Shown here: positions 1 through 9,562 of the stretch, piece after piece
How the letters are laid out: every line of letters starts with the position of its first letter
Numbering within the stretch: the first letter of the stretch is position 1
NCBI RefSeq assembly: GCF_014651875.1
Contig: NZ_BMXS01000004.1
Location: 1-64,000, forward strand
Source of the DNA: Litchfieldella qijiaojingensis
GTDB taxonomy: Bacteria; Pseudomonadota; Gammaproteobacteria; Pseudomonadales; Halomonadaceae
Direction of reading: 5' to 3'
DNA: 64,000 nt
Made by a program: the position numbers and the translations under genes
The notes under the pieces: generated by a model
The model's database searches: none
What the model was told of the DNA's origin: nothing
The model's input: the letters and a program-made list of their open reading frames with translations, nothing else

Positions 1-2
1 GC

Positions 3-1073
3 TGCCCGCTGCAGTGCAGCTACTGCTCCAACCCGCTCGACTTCGCCGCCTACCGCGACGAGCTCAGCACCGCCGAGTGGGTCGACACCCTGCGCCAGGC
101 CCGCGCCCTGGGCGCGGTGCAGCTCGGCTTCTCCGGCGGCGAGCCGCTGGTGCGCCGCGACCTCGAGGAGCTGGTCGCCGAGGCGCGGCGGCTGGGCTTC
201 TACACCAACCTGATCACCTCGGCCATCGGCCTCGACGCGGCGCGGATCCAGGCGCTGCGCGACGCCGGCCTCGACCATATCCAGATCAGCCTGCAGGCCG
301 GCGACGCCGAGCTCGCCGCGGCGGTGGCCGGCTCGCCCAAGGCGCATGCCAAGAAACTCGCCATGGCCCGCGCGGTCAAGGCCGCCGGTTACCCGATGGT
401 GCTCAACGTGGTGCTGCACCGCCACAACATCGACGATCTCGACGCCATTATCGCGCTGTGTGACGACTTGGGCGCCGACGCGGTGGAACTGGCCAACTGC
501 CAGCTCTACGGCTGGGCGCACCTCAACCGCGCCGGGCTGCTGCCGAGCCGCGCCCAGCTCGACACCGCCGAGGCCACCACCGCGCGCTGGCGCGAGCGAC
601 TCGCCACCAAGGGCCGCAACATGCGCCTGCTGTTCGTGGTGCCCGACTACTACGCCGAGCGGCCCAAGGCGTGCATGGGCGGCTGGGGCGCGCTGTTCAT
701 GACCGTGGCCCCCGATGGCGCGGTGCTGCCGTGCCACAGCGCGCGCATGCTGCCGATGCGCTTTCCCAACGTGCGCGAGCAACCGCTCGAGGCGATCTGG
801 TACGCCAGCGATGCCTTCAACCGCTTCCGTGGCGAGGCGTGGATGCCGTTACCGTGCCGCGACTGCGACGAGCGCCACCGCGATTTCGGTGGCTGCCGCT
901 GTCAGGCCTACCTGCTGACCGGCGATCCCGCCGCCACCGACCCGGTGTGCGCGCTGTCGCCCGATCACCACCTGATCGAGGCCGCACGCGAAGAGGCCAT
1001 GGACGAAACAGCCGGTATGGGTGAACTAGTGCCTCGTAACCACAAGCAATCGCAGGTGTTCTGCCGAGGCTGA
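3..1073 (+). CDS. pqqE: PQQ biosynthesis radical SAM protein PqqE, 5'-truncated by the window edge
   Basis: Radical SAM enzyme that forms the Glu-Tyr carbon-carbon cross-link in the PqqA peptide, the first step of pyrroloquinoline quinone synthesis in the cytoplasm. The reading frame is open from base 3, and its first residues hold the Cx3Cx2C iron-sulfur motif (CPLQCSYC). These are followed by the SAM-binding GGEPL motif and a C-terminal SPASM-type cysteine cluster ([22 protein letters not shown]) for auxiliary clusters. 356 codons are visible; full PqqE is usually near 380 residues, so only a short N-terminus is missing. The rest of a pqq operon presumably lies just outside the window. Its position beside exaA, exaC and regulators matches the Pseudomonas exa/pqq region. 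The product is clear; the start cannot be seen. Confidence 0.95.
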   Translation, partial: CPLQCSYCSNPLDFAAYRDELSTAEWVDTLRQARALGAVQLGFSGGEPLVRRDLEELVAEARRLGFYTNLITSAIGLDAARIQALRDAGLDHIQISLQAGDAELAAAVAGSPKAHAKKLAMARAVKAAGYPMVLNVVLHRHNIDDLDAIIALCDDLGADAVELANCQLYGWAHLNRAGLLPSRAQLDTAEATTARWRERLATKGRNMRLLFVVPDYYAERPKACMGGWGALFMTVAPDGAVLPCHSARMLPMRFPNVREQPLEAIWYASDAFNRFRGEAWMPLPCRDCDERHRDFGGCRCQAYLLTGDPAATDPVCALSPDHHLIEAAREEAMDETAGMGELVPRNHKQSQVFCRG

Positions 1074-1138
1074 GACGATGGATGTCAGCTAGTCGGCTAC
1101 TACTTTCGTATCGGTTTATGGCCTTGAGAATGGGACCC

Positions 1139-1176
1139 AAAGTGGCATATCCGCGCGGTGCAGCGCTTCCTAGACT
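1139..1176 (+). promoter_or_regulatory. Two-part promoter element upstream of nosP, shared with cytochrome c550
   Basis: AAAGTGGCAT (1139-1148) is followed, 28 bases from start to start, by TTCCTAGACT (1167-1176). TAGACT is a plausible -10 hexamer about 32 bases before the nosP start. The same two blocks in the same register lie upstream of cytochrome c550 (9785-9822). Inferred: an activator site plus -10 region used by the alcohol-oxidation regulon, possibly bound by the ErbR-like regulator of this window. Confidence 0.55.
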
Positions 1177-1207
1177 GCTACATAGACCCTCCGCGAGAGA
1201 AAACCTC

Positions 1208-2395
1208 ATGGATATCGATCTTCCCCAACCACTTGCGGATACCTCCGCTCGCCAGGATACCGTGCAGATCGCCCATTCGCGCTCTCGCGATCCCGACATG
1301 GCGGCTCAGGACCTCGCGCGTTGTCTCCTGCATCCATGGCTTGGGGGCGTGCTGTTCTTCTGTTCGGCGGAATATGACCTCGAGGCACTGGGCCAGGCAT
1401 TGGAGCAGCATTTTGGGGGCGTGAGACTGTGCGGCTGCACGACAGCCGGCGAGATTACCGATGAAGGGTATGGGCGTGGCGGCATCACCGCTATCGGGTT
1501 CGATCATCGCGACTTCGCACTCGACTATGCGGTGATCGACGATCTCGACGATTTTCCGTTGCTGGCCGCACAACAGTTGACCGATCGCCTGATCGACCAG
1601 TGCCGACAAGTGGGGATTGCACCAATCAAGGGACATACCTTTGCCTTGACCCTGCTCGATGGCTTGTCGGCCAGCGAGGAGCGAGTACTGGCAACGCTCA
1701 GTGCCGCGTTGGGCAGCATTCCGCACTTCGGCGGCAGCGCCGGTGACGACAATCAGTTGGCCGGGACTCATGTCTACGGCAACGGACGTTTTCGCGCCGG
1801 GGCCGCGGTGGTAGTAATGATCAACACCGTTCTCGATTTCGAGGTCTTCACCACCCACCATCTGCGACCGCTCGACGACAAGCTGGTGGTCACCGCCGCC
1901 GACCGTGAGCGCCGTCGGGTCATCGAGCTCAATGCCGAACCCGCCGCCGAGGAGTACGCACGGCTGGTGGGCTGCCGGGTCGACGAACTCGACGACGAGA
2001 CCTTCGCCCGCCATCCATTGGCGGTGCGCCTGCACGACCATGCCTATGTACGCTCGATCCAGCGCGTCAACGAGGATCTCAGCTTGAGTTTCTTCTGTGC
2101 GGTGGAGAACGGCATCGTGCTTACCGCCATGCGCGCCGCGCCGATTCTCGACGACCTGCGTGATGCAATCGACGATATCGTCACCCGGTTGGGACCGCCG
2201 CGGGTGGTGATCGGCTGCGACTGTTTCCTGCGCCGCCTGGAGGTCGAGGCGGATGGCCTGAGTGCCGAAGCTTCGCAACTACTGCGCGACTATCGCGTGG
2301 TGGGCTTCAACACCTATGGAGAGCAGTGTAATGGCTTGCACCTCAACCAGACCTTCGCCGGGGTCGTCATCGGCCAGTCACGACGCGATGGCTGA
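1208..2395 (+). CDS. nosP: FIST-domain sensory protein, NosP-like
   Basis: 395-residue soluble protein with an N-terminal FIST domain (about residues 40-230) and a C-terminal FIST_C domain (about 230-385). In Pseudomonas, the FIST protein encoded directly before the NahK kinase is NosP, a haem-binding nitric-oxide sensor that modulates NahK activity. The pairing here is the same: the stop overlaps the nahK start by eight bases, so translation is coupled. I chose the ATG at 1208 (MDIDLP) over the upstream in-frame ATG at 1082, because 1208 has a GAGAGA stretch before it and the extra 42 residues look non-conserved. The haem-ligand histidine cannot be assigned by eye. Family certain; NO sensing inferred from family and operon. 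Confidence 0.85.
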   Translation: MDIDLPQPLADTSARQDTVQIAHSRSRDPDMAAQDLARCLLHPWLGGVLFFCSAEYDLEALGQALEQHFGGVRLCGCTTAGEITDEGYGRGGITAIGFDHRDFALDYAVIDDLDDFPLLAAQQLTDRLIDQCRQVGIAPIKGHTFALTLLDGLSASEERVLATLSAALGSIPHFGGSAGDDNQLAGTHVYGNGRFRAGAAVVVMINTVLDFEVFTTHHLRPLDDKLVVTAADRERRRVIELNAEPAAEEYARLVGCRVDELDDETFARHPLAVRLHDHAYVRSIQRVNEDLSLSFFCAVENGIVLTAMRAAPILDDLRDAIDDIVTRLGPPRVVIGCDCFLRRLEVEADGLSAEASQLLRDYRVVGFNTYGEQCNGLHLNQTFAGVVIGQSRRDG

Positions 2396-4943
2396 TGGTA
2401 GTGAGCGCGAGCGTCTGCTCGAGCGCGAGATCGCCAAGCTCAAGCGCATCAATGCCGCCTTGATCGAGCGGGTCGAGGCCAGCAACTTGCCGCGCAGCGC
2501 CCCCTACGCGGCCTTCGAGCATGCCGTGCTGCTCGCCGAGCAGGTGCGCGAGCGCACCCAGGCTCTCAACCAGACCACGCACGAGCTGCGTGCCAGCAAC
2601 CGGCTGCTGGCCGAAGCCCGTGAGCGAGCGGAAACCGCCGGCCAGCATCTGGTCGATGCCATCGAGAGCATCACCGATGCCTTCGTGCTGTTCGACGCCG
2701 ACCAGCGCATCCTGCGCTTCAACAGCCGCTTCGCCGAGTTTTGGCGCCCGGCGGGGATTCGCATTCGCCAGGGCATGCGTCTGGAAGACTTGCGTCGTTT
2801 GGCGTTGAGCACGGGGCTGGTGATCAGCGAGCAACTAGGGCGCCATGACCGACGTACCATCTATCGGCTGCACGACGACCGCTGGGTACAGGTGCACCAA
2901 CGCCCCACCCGTGGCGGCGGACGGGTGATCCTGTATGTCGATATCACCGAGTTGAAGCGCCACGAACATGCTCGGCGCGAACATGCCTTGGCCCAGAAGA
3001 CGCAGTTGTTGCAGACCACCGTGGATAGCCTGTCACAGGGAGTGGCGGTGGTCACCGCCAGCGGCATGCTGGAGATGTGCAACCAGCGTTTCCGTGACCT
3101 CACCGGACTCGAGACGCTCAACATGCCACATGATCTGGCGTCGCTGTGTCATCACAGTGAGTTGATCGCCGCCGAGGATGCCCAGGGCGTGACGGCCGCC
3201 TGCGAGCGACATCTCGCCGATGGCCGGGTGGTGGAAGTCCGCGGGCATGCCATGCCCGGTGGTGGCCAGGTGCTGACCTTCACCGATGTCACCGAGCGCA
3301 TTCGTCATGCCGAAACCCTGCGCGAACGCGAGCACTGGATTCGTACCATCACCGATGAACTGCCGGCGATGATCGCGTACCTGGATCGCGATCTGCGTTA
3401 CGTGTTCACCAACCGTGTCTACGAAGAGTGGTACGGCTGGCCGCGTGACCTGCTGTTGGGCGGCGAGCTGGAAGTCCTGCATAGTGCCGAGCATTGCGCC
3501 CGGCTGCGTCCTTACCTGACTCGGGCGCTGGCCGGGGAGAGCGTGTCCTTTGAGTTCCCGGAATGCAGCGCCAGTGGTGAGCAGCGCGTATTGCTGCGTG
3601 CTTACGTTCCCCACTTCGATGGCGACGGCGAGGTGATCGGCCTGTTCGTGCTGATTCGCGATATTACCGAGCGGCGGCGTACCGCCGAGGCATTGCACCA
3701 GGCCTATCAGAACCTGGAGCAGCGGGTGCGCGAGCGTACCGCCGAGCTGACCCACGTCAATCGCCAGTTACGCGAGGAAATCGCCGAACGCGCCGCCGTC
3801 GAGCAGCGATTGCGCGAGGCCAAGGCCGAAGCCGAGGCGGCCAACCTGTCGAAGACCAAGTTCCTGGCTGCGGTCAGCCACGATCTGTTGCAGCCACTCA
3901 ACGCCGCCCGCTTGTTCACCGGTGCCCTCAGCGAACAGGATGTGGCTCCCGGCAGTCATGAGCTGATCGATCAGATCGGCCGGTCGCTCAAGGACGTCGA
4001 GACCCTGCTCGGCACCCTGGTGGATATCTCCAAGCTCGATGCCGGAGTGGTGACGCCAGACGTCGGTGCCTTTCCAGTAGCCGCACTGCTCGATGGCCTG
4101 GCCCGCGAGTATCGCCAGGTGGCGGCTAGCGAGGGGTTGGAATTCCACTACGTGCCGAGCAGCGCCGTGGTGCGCAGCGATATCCAACTGCTGACTCGAG
4201 TGGTACGCAACTTCCTGACCAATGCGATTCGCTACACCGGTGAGGGACGCATTCTGCTCGGTTGCCGGCGTCGTCATGACGGTCTGGAGATCGTGGTCGG
4301 CGATACCGGCATGGGGATCGAGGCCGAGGAGCTGGGGGTAATCTTCCAGGAGTTCCGTCGTTCGCATGCCGCCGGCAGGCGTCAGGATCGCGGTCTGGGA
4401 TTGGGACTGGCGATCGCCGACAAGATTTCTCGAATACTCGATCACCCTCTCGGGGTGGCCTCGGTGGCCGGACGTGGCTCACTGTTCAGCGTGCGCCTGC
4501 CCTACGGTGAACTGATATCTCGCGGCCAGCTCCCAGCCACGCCGGCAGTAGCGGTCGGCGAGGCGGTCCTGGAAGGCAAGCGCATCTGGGTGGTCGACAA
4601 CGATGCCGACATCTGCGAAGCGATGCGCATGTTGCTGACACGCTGGGGATGCGAGGTGCATGTGGCCGACAGCGAAGCGTCTCTGGCGGCCCAAGTGGCG
4701 CTGGCCTCGGATCCGGTCGATGTGCTGATCGTCGATTACCACCTCGACCGAGGGGATACCGGACTGGCGCTCGCCGAGCGTGTCAACGCCCAGCGCCAGG
4801 TACCGCTACCGGTAATGGCGATCACCGCCAATCACAGTGTCGAGCTCAAGCAGCGTATGCGCGAACGGGGGTATCTGCTGCTGCACAAGCCGGTCAAACC
4901 ACTCAAGTTGAGGATGGCGTTGTCACGGCTGGTCAGTGGCTAG
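2388..4943 (+). CDS. nahK: Hybrid sensor histidine kinase, NahK/ErcS'-like
   Basis: 851-residue cytoplasmic hybrid kinase without obvious membrane spans. In order: an N-terminal coiled coil (residues 1-90), about three PAS domains (roughly 90-470, one with a clear ITERR end), a HisKA segment with the H-box AAVSHDLLQPL (phospho-His near residue 498), a HATPase domain, and a C-terminal receiver with VLIVDYHLD (phospho-Asp near 783) and the conserved KP lysine. The layout matches Pseudomonas NahK (ErcS'), which acts in the ethanol-oxidation and biofilm signalling networks. Its start overlaps the nosP stop, supporting a sensor-kinase pair. The gene ends tail to tail with the ErbR-like regulator, 25 bases apart, as in the exa region of P. 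aeruginosa. Confidence 0.9.
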   Translation: MADGSERERLLEREIAKLKRINAALIERVEASNLPRSAPYAAFEHAVLLAEQVRERTQALNQTTHELRASNRLLAEARERAETAGQHLVDAIESITDAFVLFDADQRILRFNSRFAEFWRPAGIRIRQGMRLEDLRRLALSTGLVISEQLGRHDRRTIYRLHDDRWVQVHQRPTRGGGRVILYVDITELKRHEHARREHALAQKTQLLQTTVDSLSQGVAVVTASGMLEMCNQRFRDLTGLETLNMPHDLASLCHHSELIAAEDAQGVTAACERHLADGRVVEVRGHAMPGGGQVLTFTDVTERIRHAETLREREHWIRTITDELPAMIAYLDRDLRYVFTNRVYEEWYGWPRDLLLGGELEVLHSAEHCARLRPYLTRALAGESVSFEFPECSASGEQRVLLRAYVPHFDGDGEVIGLFVLIRDITERRRTAEALHQAYQNLEQRVRERTAELTHVNRQLREEIAERAAVEQRLREAKAEAEAANLSKTKFLAAVSHDLLQPLNAARLFTGALSEQDVAPGSHELIDQIGRSLKDVETLLGTLVDISKLDAGVVTPDVGAFPVAALLDGLAREYRQVAASEGLEFHYVPSSAVVRSDIQLLTRVVRNFLTNAIRYTGEGRILLGCRRRHDGLEIVVGDTGMGIEAEELGVIFQEFRRSHAAGRRQDRGLGLGLAIADKISRILDHPLGVASVAGRGSLFSVRLPYGELISRGQLPATPAVAVGEAVLEGKRIWVVDNDADICEAMRMLLTRWGCEVHVADSEASLAAQVALASDPVDVLIVDYHLDRGDTGLALAERVNAQRQVPLPVMAITANHSVELKQRMRERGYLLLHKPVKPLKLRMALSRLVSG

Positions 4944-4968
4944 GCATTCAGTTCAGTGGACAGGCCAT

Positions 4969-5691
4969 TCAGTGCTTGCGGAGGTAGGCATTGAAGTCAA
5001 TATCGCTGGCCGACAGGATCGCTTGTACCCGGTTGTGCACGCCCAGTTTGCGCAGGATCGCCGAAACGTGCGCCTTGACGGTGGTTTCGGCGATATCGAG
5101 GTGATATGCGATCATCTTGTTGGATTCACCGCGGGTCATGTGTTCGAGCACCTGGAGCTGCTTGCGGGTCAGCGTCTCGAGCTGCTGCGCCGTGATGGTG
5201 TGCTCGTCGCGTGAGGTGGCGCGCGTGGAACTGCTGCTGCCAGCACGAATGATGTCCGACGGCAGGTAGATATTACCTTCGAGGATCTGGGCGATGGCCT
5301 TGGTCATCTGCTCGCGGGGCGACGACTTGGTGATGAAGCCCACCGCCCCATAGGTCACCGCCTGCAGGATCACCTGCTTCTCTTCCTCGGCGGAGATGAT
5401 CACCACCGGAATGGTTGGTGCCTCGTTACGGAGCTGGATCAATCCCGCCAGACCATTCATTCCCGGCATGTTGAGATCCAGCAGGATCAGGTCGAGATCG
5501 TCGTGCTGTTGGGTCAGAGCCAGCGTCGAGTCGAGATCCTGGGTTTCGAAGAGCACGGTATCCTCGAAACCGTCACGAATCACGCGACCGATGGCCTCGC
5601 GAAAGAGGGGGTGGTCGTCGGCGATCAGCAGTTTGTACATGGCAGTGCCCTGATGGTTATCGCGCTCGGCGGTCGGAGTCGTCATTGTCAT
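4969..5691 (-). CDS. erbR: LuxR/NarL-family response regulator, ErbR/AgmR-like
   Basis: 240-residue response regulator: receiver domain (LLIADDHPL, phospho-Asp in [14 protein letters not shown] lysine) and a C-terminal LuxR-type helix-turn-helix ([22 protein letters not shown]). In P. aeruginosa and P. putida the equivalent gene (erbR/agmR/exaE group) activates the quinoprotein alcohol dehydrogenase genes. The ATG at 5691 has a strong ribosome-binding site (AAGGAGGAGG, seven bases upstream). An internal Met at 5640 would give a more compact receiver but has a poor site. The gene lies 91 bases after the ABC permease on the same strand and may be at the end of that operon. Candidate regulator for the shared elements at 1139 and 9785, which is an inference. 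Confidence 0.85.
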   Translation of the reverse strand: MTMTTPTAERDNHQGTAMYKLLIADDHPLFREAIGRVIRDGFEDTVLFETQDLDSTLALTQQHDDLDLILLDLNMPGMNGLAGLIQLRNEAPTIPVVIISAEEEKQVILQAVTYGAVGFITKSSPREQMTKAIAQILEGNIYLPSDIIRAGSSSSTRATSRDEHTITAQQLETLTRKQLQVLEHMTRGESNKMIAYHLDIAETTVKAHVSAILRKLGVHNRVQAILSASDIDFNAYLRKH

Positions 5692-5782
5692 TGTGGTGCC
5701 TCCTCCTTCTCGGCGCTCCTCTTTATCATCGCGCCAATCGATGCAAGGTTAACTGCGACTTAGGTAGTGTTTCGATGAACCA

Positions 5783-6598
5783 TCACACGGTGTGGACGGG
5801 AGCGGGCGATCTCGCCCCCGCGCCACGTTGCAAATCGAAGGTCAATACGGCGATCAGACCGAACAGTGCGGTCAGCCCCAGGCACCAGAGCAAGGGGGGG
5901 ATCGCCAGGCGTTCGTAGAGCGCGAAGCGCACCAGCTCCACGCCGTGGGTAAAGGGGTTGTAGGAGCACAGCCAGTACAGCCACGGTCCGGCTTCCTGCA
6001 TCTTCCACAGTGGGTAGAGCGCCGAGGAGAGGAAGAACAGCGGAAAGATCACGAAGTTCATCACACCGGCGAAGTTCTCCAACTGACGAATGGCATTGGC
6101 CAGCACCAGCCCCAGGGTGCTGAGCATCACCGCTACCAGCAGCAATGCCGGCAGTGCGGTGACCAGGCCGAAGAGCGGTGGCCGAATGCCATACCACCAG
6201 GCGATGGCGAGAAAGGCGTAGACCTGCACCAGCGACACCAGCGAGATTGCCAGCACCTTGCTCATCAGCAGGAAGGGGCGTGACAGCGGGCTCATCAGCA
6301 GCACCTTCATGCTGCCCATCTCACGGTCGTAGACCATCGACAGCGAGCCTTGCATGCCGTTGAACAGCAGGATCATGCAGCACAGCCCGGGGGTGATGTA
6401 GACCTCGTAGACGATATAGGTGCCGTAGGGCGCCATGATCGAGATGCCCAGCACGGCACGAAAACCGGCGGCGAAGACCACCAGCCATAGCAGGGGGCGT
6501 ACCAGGGCGCTGAAGAAGCGCGTACGCTGCTGGACGAAGCGTCGCCATTCACGGCCGCTGACACCCAGGAAACAATGCAGGTAGGCACTAGCGCTCAT
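5783..6598 (-). CDS. ABC-2 type permease of the PQQ-associated ABC system (PedC-like)
   Basis: 271-residue integral membrane protein with about six hydrophobic segments and the ABC-2 transporter fold typical of export permeases. It belongs to the permease family found beside PQQ alcohol dehydrogenases (PedC type in Pseudomonas). The start overlaps the stop of the ATPase gene by four bases (ATGA), so the two are translationally coupled. The operon order is binding protein, beta-propeller, ATPase, permease. The substrate and even the direction are unknown: ABC-2 permeases usually export, whereas this operon also encodes a periplasmic binding protein. Confidence 0.85.
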   Translation of the reverse strand: MSASAYLHCFLGVSGREWRRFVQQRTRFFSALVRPLLWLVVFAAGFRAVLGISIMAPYGTYIVYEVYITPGLCCMILLFNGMQGSLSMVYDREMGSMKVLLMSPLSRPFLLMSKVLAISLVSLVQVYAFLAIAWWYGIRPPLFGLVTALPALLLVAVMLSTLGLVLANAIRQLENFAGVMNFVIFPLFFLSSALYPLWKMQEAGPWLYWLCSYNPFTHGVELVRFALYERLAIPPLLWCLGLTALFGLIAVLTFDLQRGAGARSPAPVHTV

Positions 6599-7374
6599 GA
6601 CTGACCCTCCGTAACGGTGTCGCTAGGCTTGGTGGTAAGAAGACCGAAGGCCTCATGCAGCGTATGGGTACCGGTGTGAGTGCACAGGGCCTGTGCCTGG
6701 CTGTCGGCAATCACCCGCCCGGCACACAGCACCACCACGGGATCCTGGGGCTCGATCTCGTCGAGCAGATGGGTCGTCCACAGCACCGACATGCCACGTT
6801 CCCGGCACAGGGTACGGACATGCTCGTTGAGCGCCTGACGACTGGCGGTATCCAGCCCCACGCTAGCTTCGTCGAGGATCAGCAACTCGGGTTCGTGGAG
6901 CAGCGCACGAGCGATCTCCAGTCGACGCCGGTGACCGCCATTGAGCTGACGCACCTTGTCGTTGGCACGGGGCTCGAGGTGTTGACGGGCCAGCTCGCGC
7001 TCGCAGCACTCGCGGGCCTGACGTCGACCCAACCCGTGTAGCGAGGCATGGTAGAGCAGGTTCTGGCGCACGCTGAGGTCCAGATCCAGAGTCGGCTGCT
7101 GGAAGACCACACCCAGATGTCGCCGCACATCGCGTGGTCGACGCGACAACGAATGACCGGCGACACGTATCTCGCCGTTCTGGCTGCGCAGCAGGCCGGT
7201 GATCAGTGCTATCAGGGTACTCTTGCCGGCGCCGTTGGGGCCGAGCAGGGCATGAAAGCCACCGCGCGCCAAGCGCAAGCTAACCCGCTCGAGCGCTTTG
7301 TTGGCCCCATAACGATGGCTGACATTCTCGATCTCGAGCATGGGACCGATATCGCCTTTGACCAGGATATTCAT
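6595..7374 (-). CDS. ABC transporter ATPase, PQQ-dependent alcohol dehydrogenase system
   Basis: 259-residue ABC ATPase. Walker A is GPNGAGKST and Walker B/D-loop is ELLILDEASVGLD. The signature motif is atypical (LNGGHRRRLEIARAL in place of LSGGQ), with His where Gln is usual. The downstream H-loop is WTTHLLDE. The start overlaps the stop of the beta-propeller gene (ATGA, four bases), and its own stop overlaps the permease start. An alternative start, MLEIENV at 7341, would remove 11 residues. It powers the partner permease; the cargo is not known for this family. Confidence 0.88.
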   Translation of the reverse strand: MNILVKGDIGPMLEIENVSHRYGANKALERVSLRLARGGFHALLGPNGAGKSTLIALITGLLRSQNGEIRVAGHSLSRRPRDVRRHLGVVFQQPTLDLDLSVRQNLLYHASLHGLGRRQARECCERELARQHLEPRANDKVRQLNGGHRRRLEIARALLHEPELLILDEASVGLDTASRQALNEHVRTLCRERGMSVLWTTHLLDEIEPQDPVVVLCAGRVIADSQAQALCTHTGTHTLHEAFGLLTTKPSDTVTEGQS

Positions 7375-8339
7375 GGCGTCACGACCACACCCCAGGGGTA
7401 GCGGCCGACCTCGATGGACTTGGTGACTTTCAGGCTCTCGACGTCGATCACTGACACGTCCCCACTGACCCCATTGGTCGTCAGCAGCATGCTCTCATCC
7501 TCGTTCAGGGCCAATTGCCACACCCGCCGGCCAACCAGCAGGTAGTCGAGAACCTCATGGGTCTGGGCATCGACGACCGCGACATGGTTGGCGGGGCCAA
7601 GCGCGACGAAGGCGTAGCGGCCATCGGACGTCAGCGCGATTCCCACCGGCTGTATCTTGTCCTGGTTGACGCCACGGATCTTGAAGTCCAGCGTCTTGAT
7701 CTCTTCCAGTGCGTCCACGTCGATGATGTGGACCGTGCCGCCGATTTCCGCGGAGGCCCAGGCTACCTTGCCATCCCTGCTGAACTCGACATGCCGAGGG
7801 CGTTGGCCGACCACCATGTTTTTCTTGATTTCGAAGCTGTCGGTATCGATCCAGTGCAGCATGCTGGAGGTTTCACTGGTGTTGACCGCCCATCTGCCAT
7901 CGGGGCTGACGGCCATGCCTTCCGGTTCGACGCCAACATCGATCTGGGCCAGTACGTCCTTGGTTTGAACGTCCACCACAGTCACGATGGCATCGTCTTC
8001 ATTGGCGATGAATAGCCAACGATCGTTGGGATGCAGCGCGAATTGTTCAGGATCCTCTCCCGAAGGCAGGCTGCCGATGATCCTTTGGGTCGCCAGGTCC
8101 ATTATCTGGACAGTGTCATCGTCGCTGGCACAGATATAGAGTTTGGTATGGTCCTTGGAAAGCAGGATGCCCCTTGGGCGTTGACCTACCGGAATCGTCT
8201 CGATCACCTCCAGGGACTCGGTATCGATCACGGAAATACTGTTGTCTTTTTCGTTGGATACATAGGCCAGGCTAGCCATGGACTGGGTCGAGATACCAAC
8301 CAGGATAGCCAGCAAGGAAGTACAGATAAGATTCTTCAT
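7371..8339 (-). CDS. Periplasmic YVTN beta-propeller protein associated with PQQ catabolism
   Basis: 322 residues with a cleavable signal peptide (hydrophobic to about residue 22, ending SMA). The rest consists of repeated YVTN/NHL-type blades (LYICASDDDTVQIMDL, LFIANEDDAIVTVVDV, AFVALGPANHVAVVDA, LLTTNGVSGDVSVIDV), consistent with a seven-bladed propeller. This family travels with PQQ alcohol dehydrogenases and their ABC system; its biochemical role is undefined. The ribosome-binding site is AAGGA nine bases before the ATG. The stop is coupled to the ATPase start. A scaffold or binding function in the periplasm is plausible but unproven. Confidence 0.85.
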   Translation of the reverse strand: MKNLICTSLLAILVGISTQSMASLAYVSNEKDNSISVIDTESLEVIETIPVGQRPRGILLSKDHTKLYICASDDDTVQIMDLATQRIIGSLPSGEDPEQFALHPNDRWLFIANEDDAIVTVVDVQTKDVLAQIDVGVEPEGMAVSPDGRWAVNTSETSSMLHWIDTDSFEIKKNMVVGQRPRHVEFSRDGKVAWASAEIGGTVHIIDVDALEEIKTLDFKIRGVNQDKIQPVGIALTSDGRYAFVALGPANHVAVVDAQTHEVLDYLLVGRRVWQLALNEDESMLLTTNGVSGDVSVIDVESLKVTKSIEVGRYPWGVVVTP

Positions 8340-8389
8340 GACAGTATTCCTTCGGTGTTCTTATGATGTGGTGGCGAGTCGCTGACTAT

Positions 8390-9562
8390 CTATGGATTGA
8401 TTCGACAGTCACTTTCCGCTTCATCGAAACCAAGGGAGTCGAGATCGGTAACCGGATGCAAAAAACCTTCTACCGGTGCCGTGAAAGTGAGCCCTCGGGG
8501 ATGCACCAACGGAATTGGCTGGCGAAGTTGACCACTCCATGGGCGATAGCTGAGTTTGCGGCCCTTGAAAGCGGCCAGTTGAAAGTCGTCGGAGAACAGA
8601 AAGTCGCGAATTCTCTCGATATCCGCGTCATTGATCTGGGTTACGGCGGTACCCACGGAGCGAATGCCGGCCCAGGCGGCATAGTCTTCTCCATTCATGT
8701 CGCGACCGGCCAGTTCGCGAAAGCGGTTTTGGAGCTGGACCGCTCCCCAGCTTTCCACGACGCGATGCCAGGCTACCGGCGACATGCCTTGTGTACCCAC
8801 CACCGGCCGGGGCAGCCAGGTGTTGAAGGGTACGTACTCACCGAAATCGCCCCGCACATCGGCTACTACCACGGCATCATAGTCCTTTGCCTGGGTGAAA
8901 AGAGGCAGTTCCCGTGATGCCGTGCGCCGCAAGTCCGAGTCGAAGGTCCAGGGCTTTTCGACAACGATATTTACCCCGAAGCGTGTAGCCGAACGGCGGA
9001 AGGCCTTTGCCCAGGCCCGATCACTATCGGTGGGACCGGTAATCATGAAAACGTTCTTCCAGCGTCGCAGATTGAGCCATTGGGCGAGACCATCCGTCAG
9101 CATGGCGTAGCTGGGCTGTGTATGCATGACATGGGGCCGGCACTCTCTCAAGCGAAGCTCATCTTCCTTAGCGCCAGCGTTGAAGATCAGCGCCTTTCCC
9201 TCTGTTTCATCCGCCATGGCGTTCAGTGTGGATGCGGGAACCCTGAGCACGAATAGGGAGATATTCTCATCGAGCATTCGTTCCAAGGCTTCCTGCGCCT
9301 GGGATTCCGATTGTGCCATCTGAGTTTCCAGGATGTAGTGATGATCCAGGAAGCTTCCGGTGGTGTTGTTATCCTCGATCGCAAGCTCGGCTCCGCGTAG
9401 ACCGGCATCTTCCGGTTCGGGGATGACGTTCGATAGGACGGGGCCCTGATCCGGGACCCACTGGATGTAGCCGATGCGGATATCCATCCCCATGGCGGTA
9501 AGTGGAGCCGACAGCCACCACGCGAATAACGTAGCCATAAGGGATTTGGATTCGATGCGCAT
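8390..9562 (-). CDS. ABC transporter substrate-binding protein, PQQ alcohol dehydrogenase system
   Basis: 390-residue exported protein of the branched-chain amino acid type binding-protein fold. It has an N-terminal signal (hydrophobic segment around LMATLFAWWLSAPL), then IRIGYIQWVPDQG and two Rossmann-like lobes (NVFMITGPTDSDRAWAKAF, DAVVVADVRGDFGEYVPF). It matches the family of binding proteins found next to quinoprotein alcohol dehydrogenases. The ATG at 9562 was chosen because GAGGGG lies seven bases upstream and it sits directly before the signal peptide; an in-frame ATG at 9592 adds ten non-signal residues. First gene of an operon running to 5783 or 4969. The ligand is unknown. Confidence 0.8.
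   Translation of the reverse strand: MRIESKSLMATLFAWWLSAPLTAMGMDIRIGYIQWVPDQGPVLSNVIPEPEDAGLRGAELAIEDNNTTGSFLDHHYILETQMAQSESQAQEALERMLDENISLFVLRVPASTLNAMADETEGKALIFNAGAKEDELRLRECRPHVMHTQPSYAMLTDGLAQWLNLRRWKNVFMITGPTDSDRAWAKAFRRSATRFGVNIVVEKPWTFDSDLRRTASRELPLFTQAKDYDAVVVADVRGDFGEYVPFNTWLPRPVVGTQGMSPVAWHRVVESWGAVQLQNRFRELAGRDMNGEDYAAWAGIRSVGTAVTQINDADIERIRDFLFSDDFQLAAFKGRKLSYRPWSGQLRQPIPLVHPRGLTFTAPVEGFLHPVTDLDSLGFDEAESDCRINP

Noticed and set aside
1178-2278. Long antisense ORF (366 codons) opposite nosP
   Set aside because: It lies wholly opposite a well-supported FIST gene; long antisense frames are expected in high-GC DNA and it shows no domain or ribosome-binding site.
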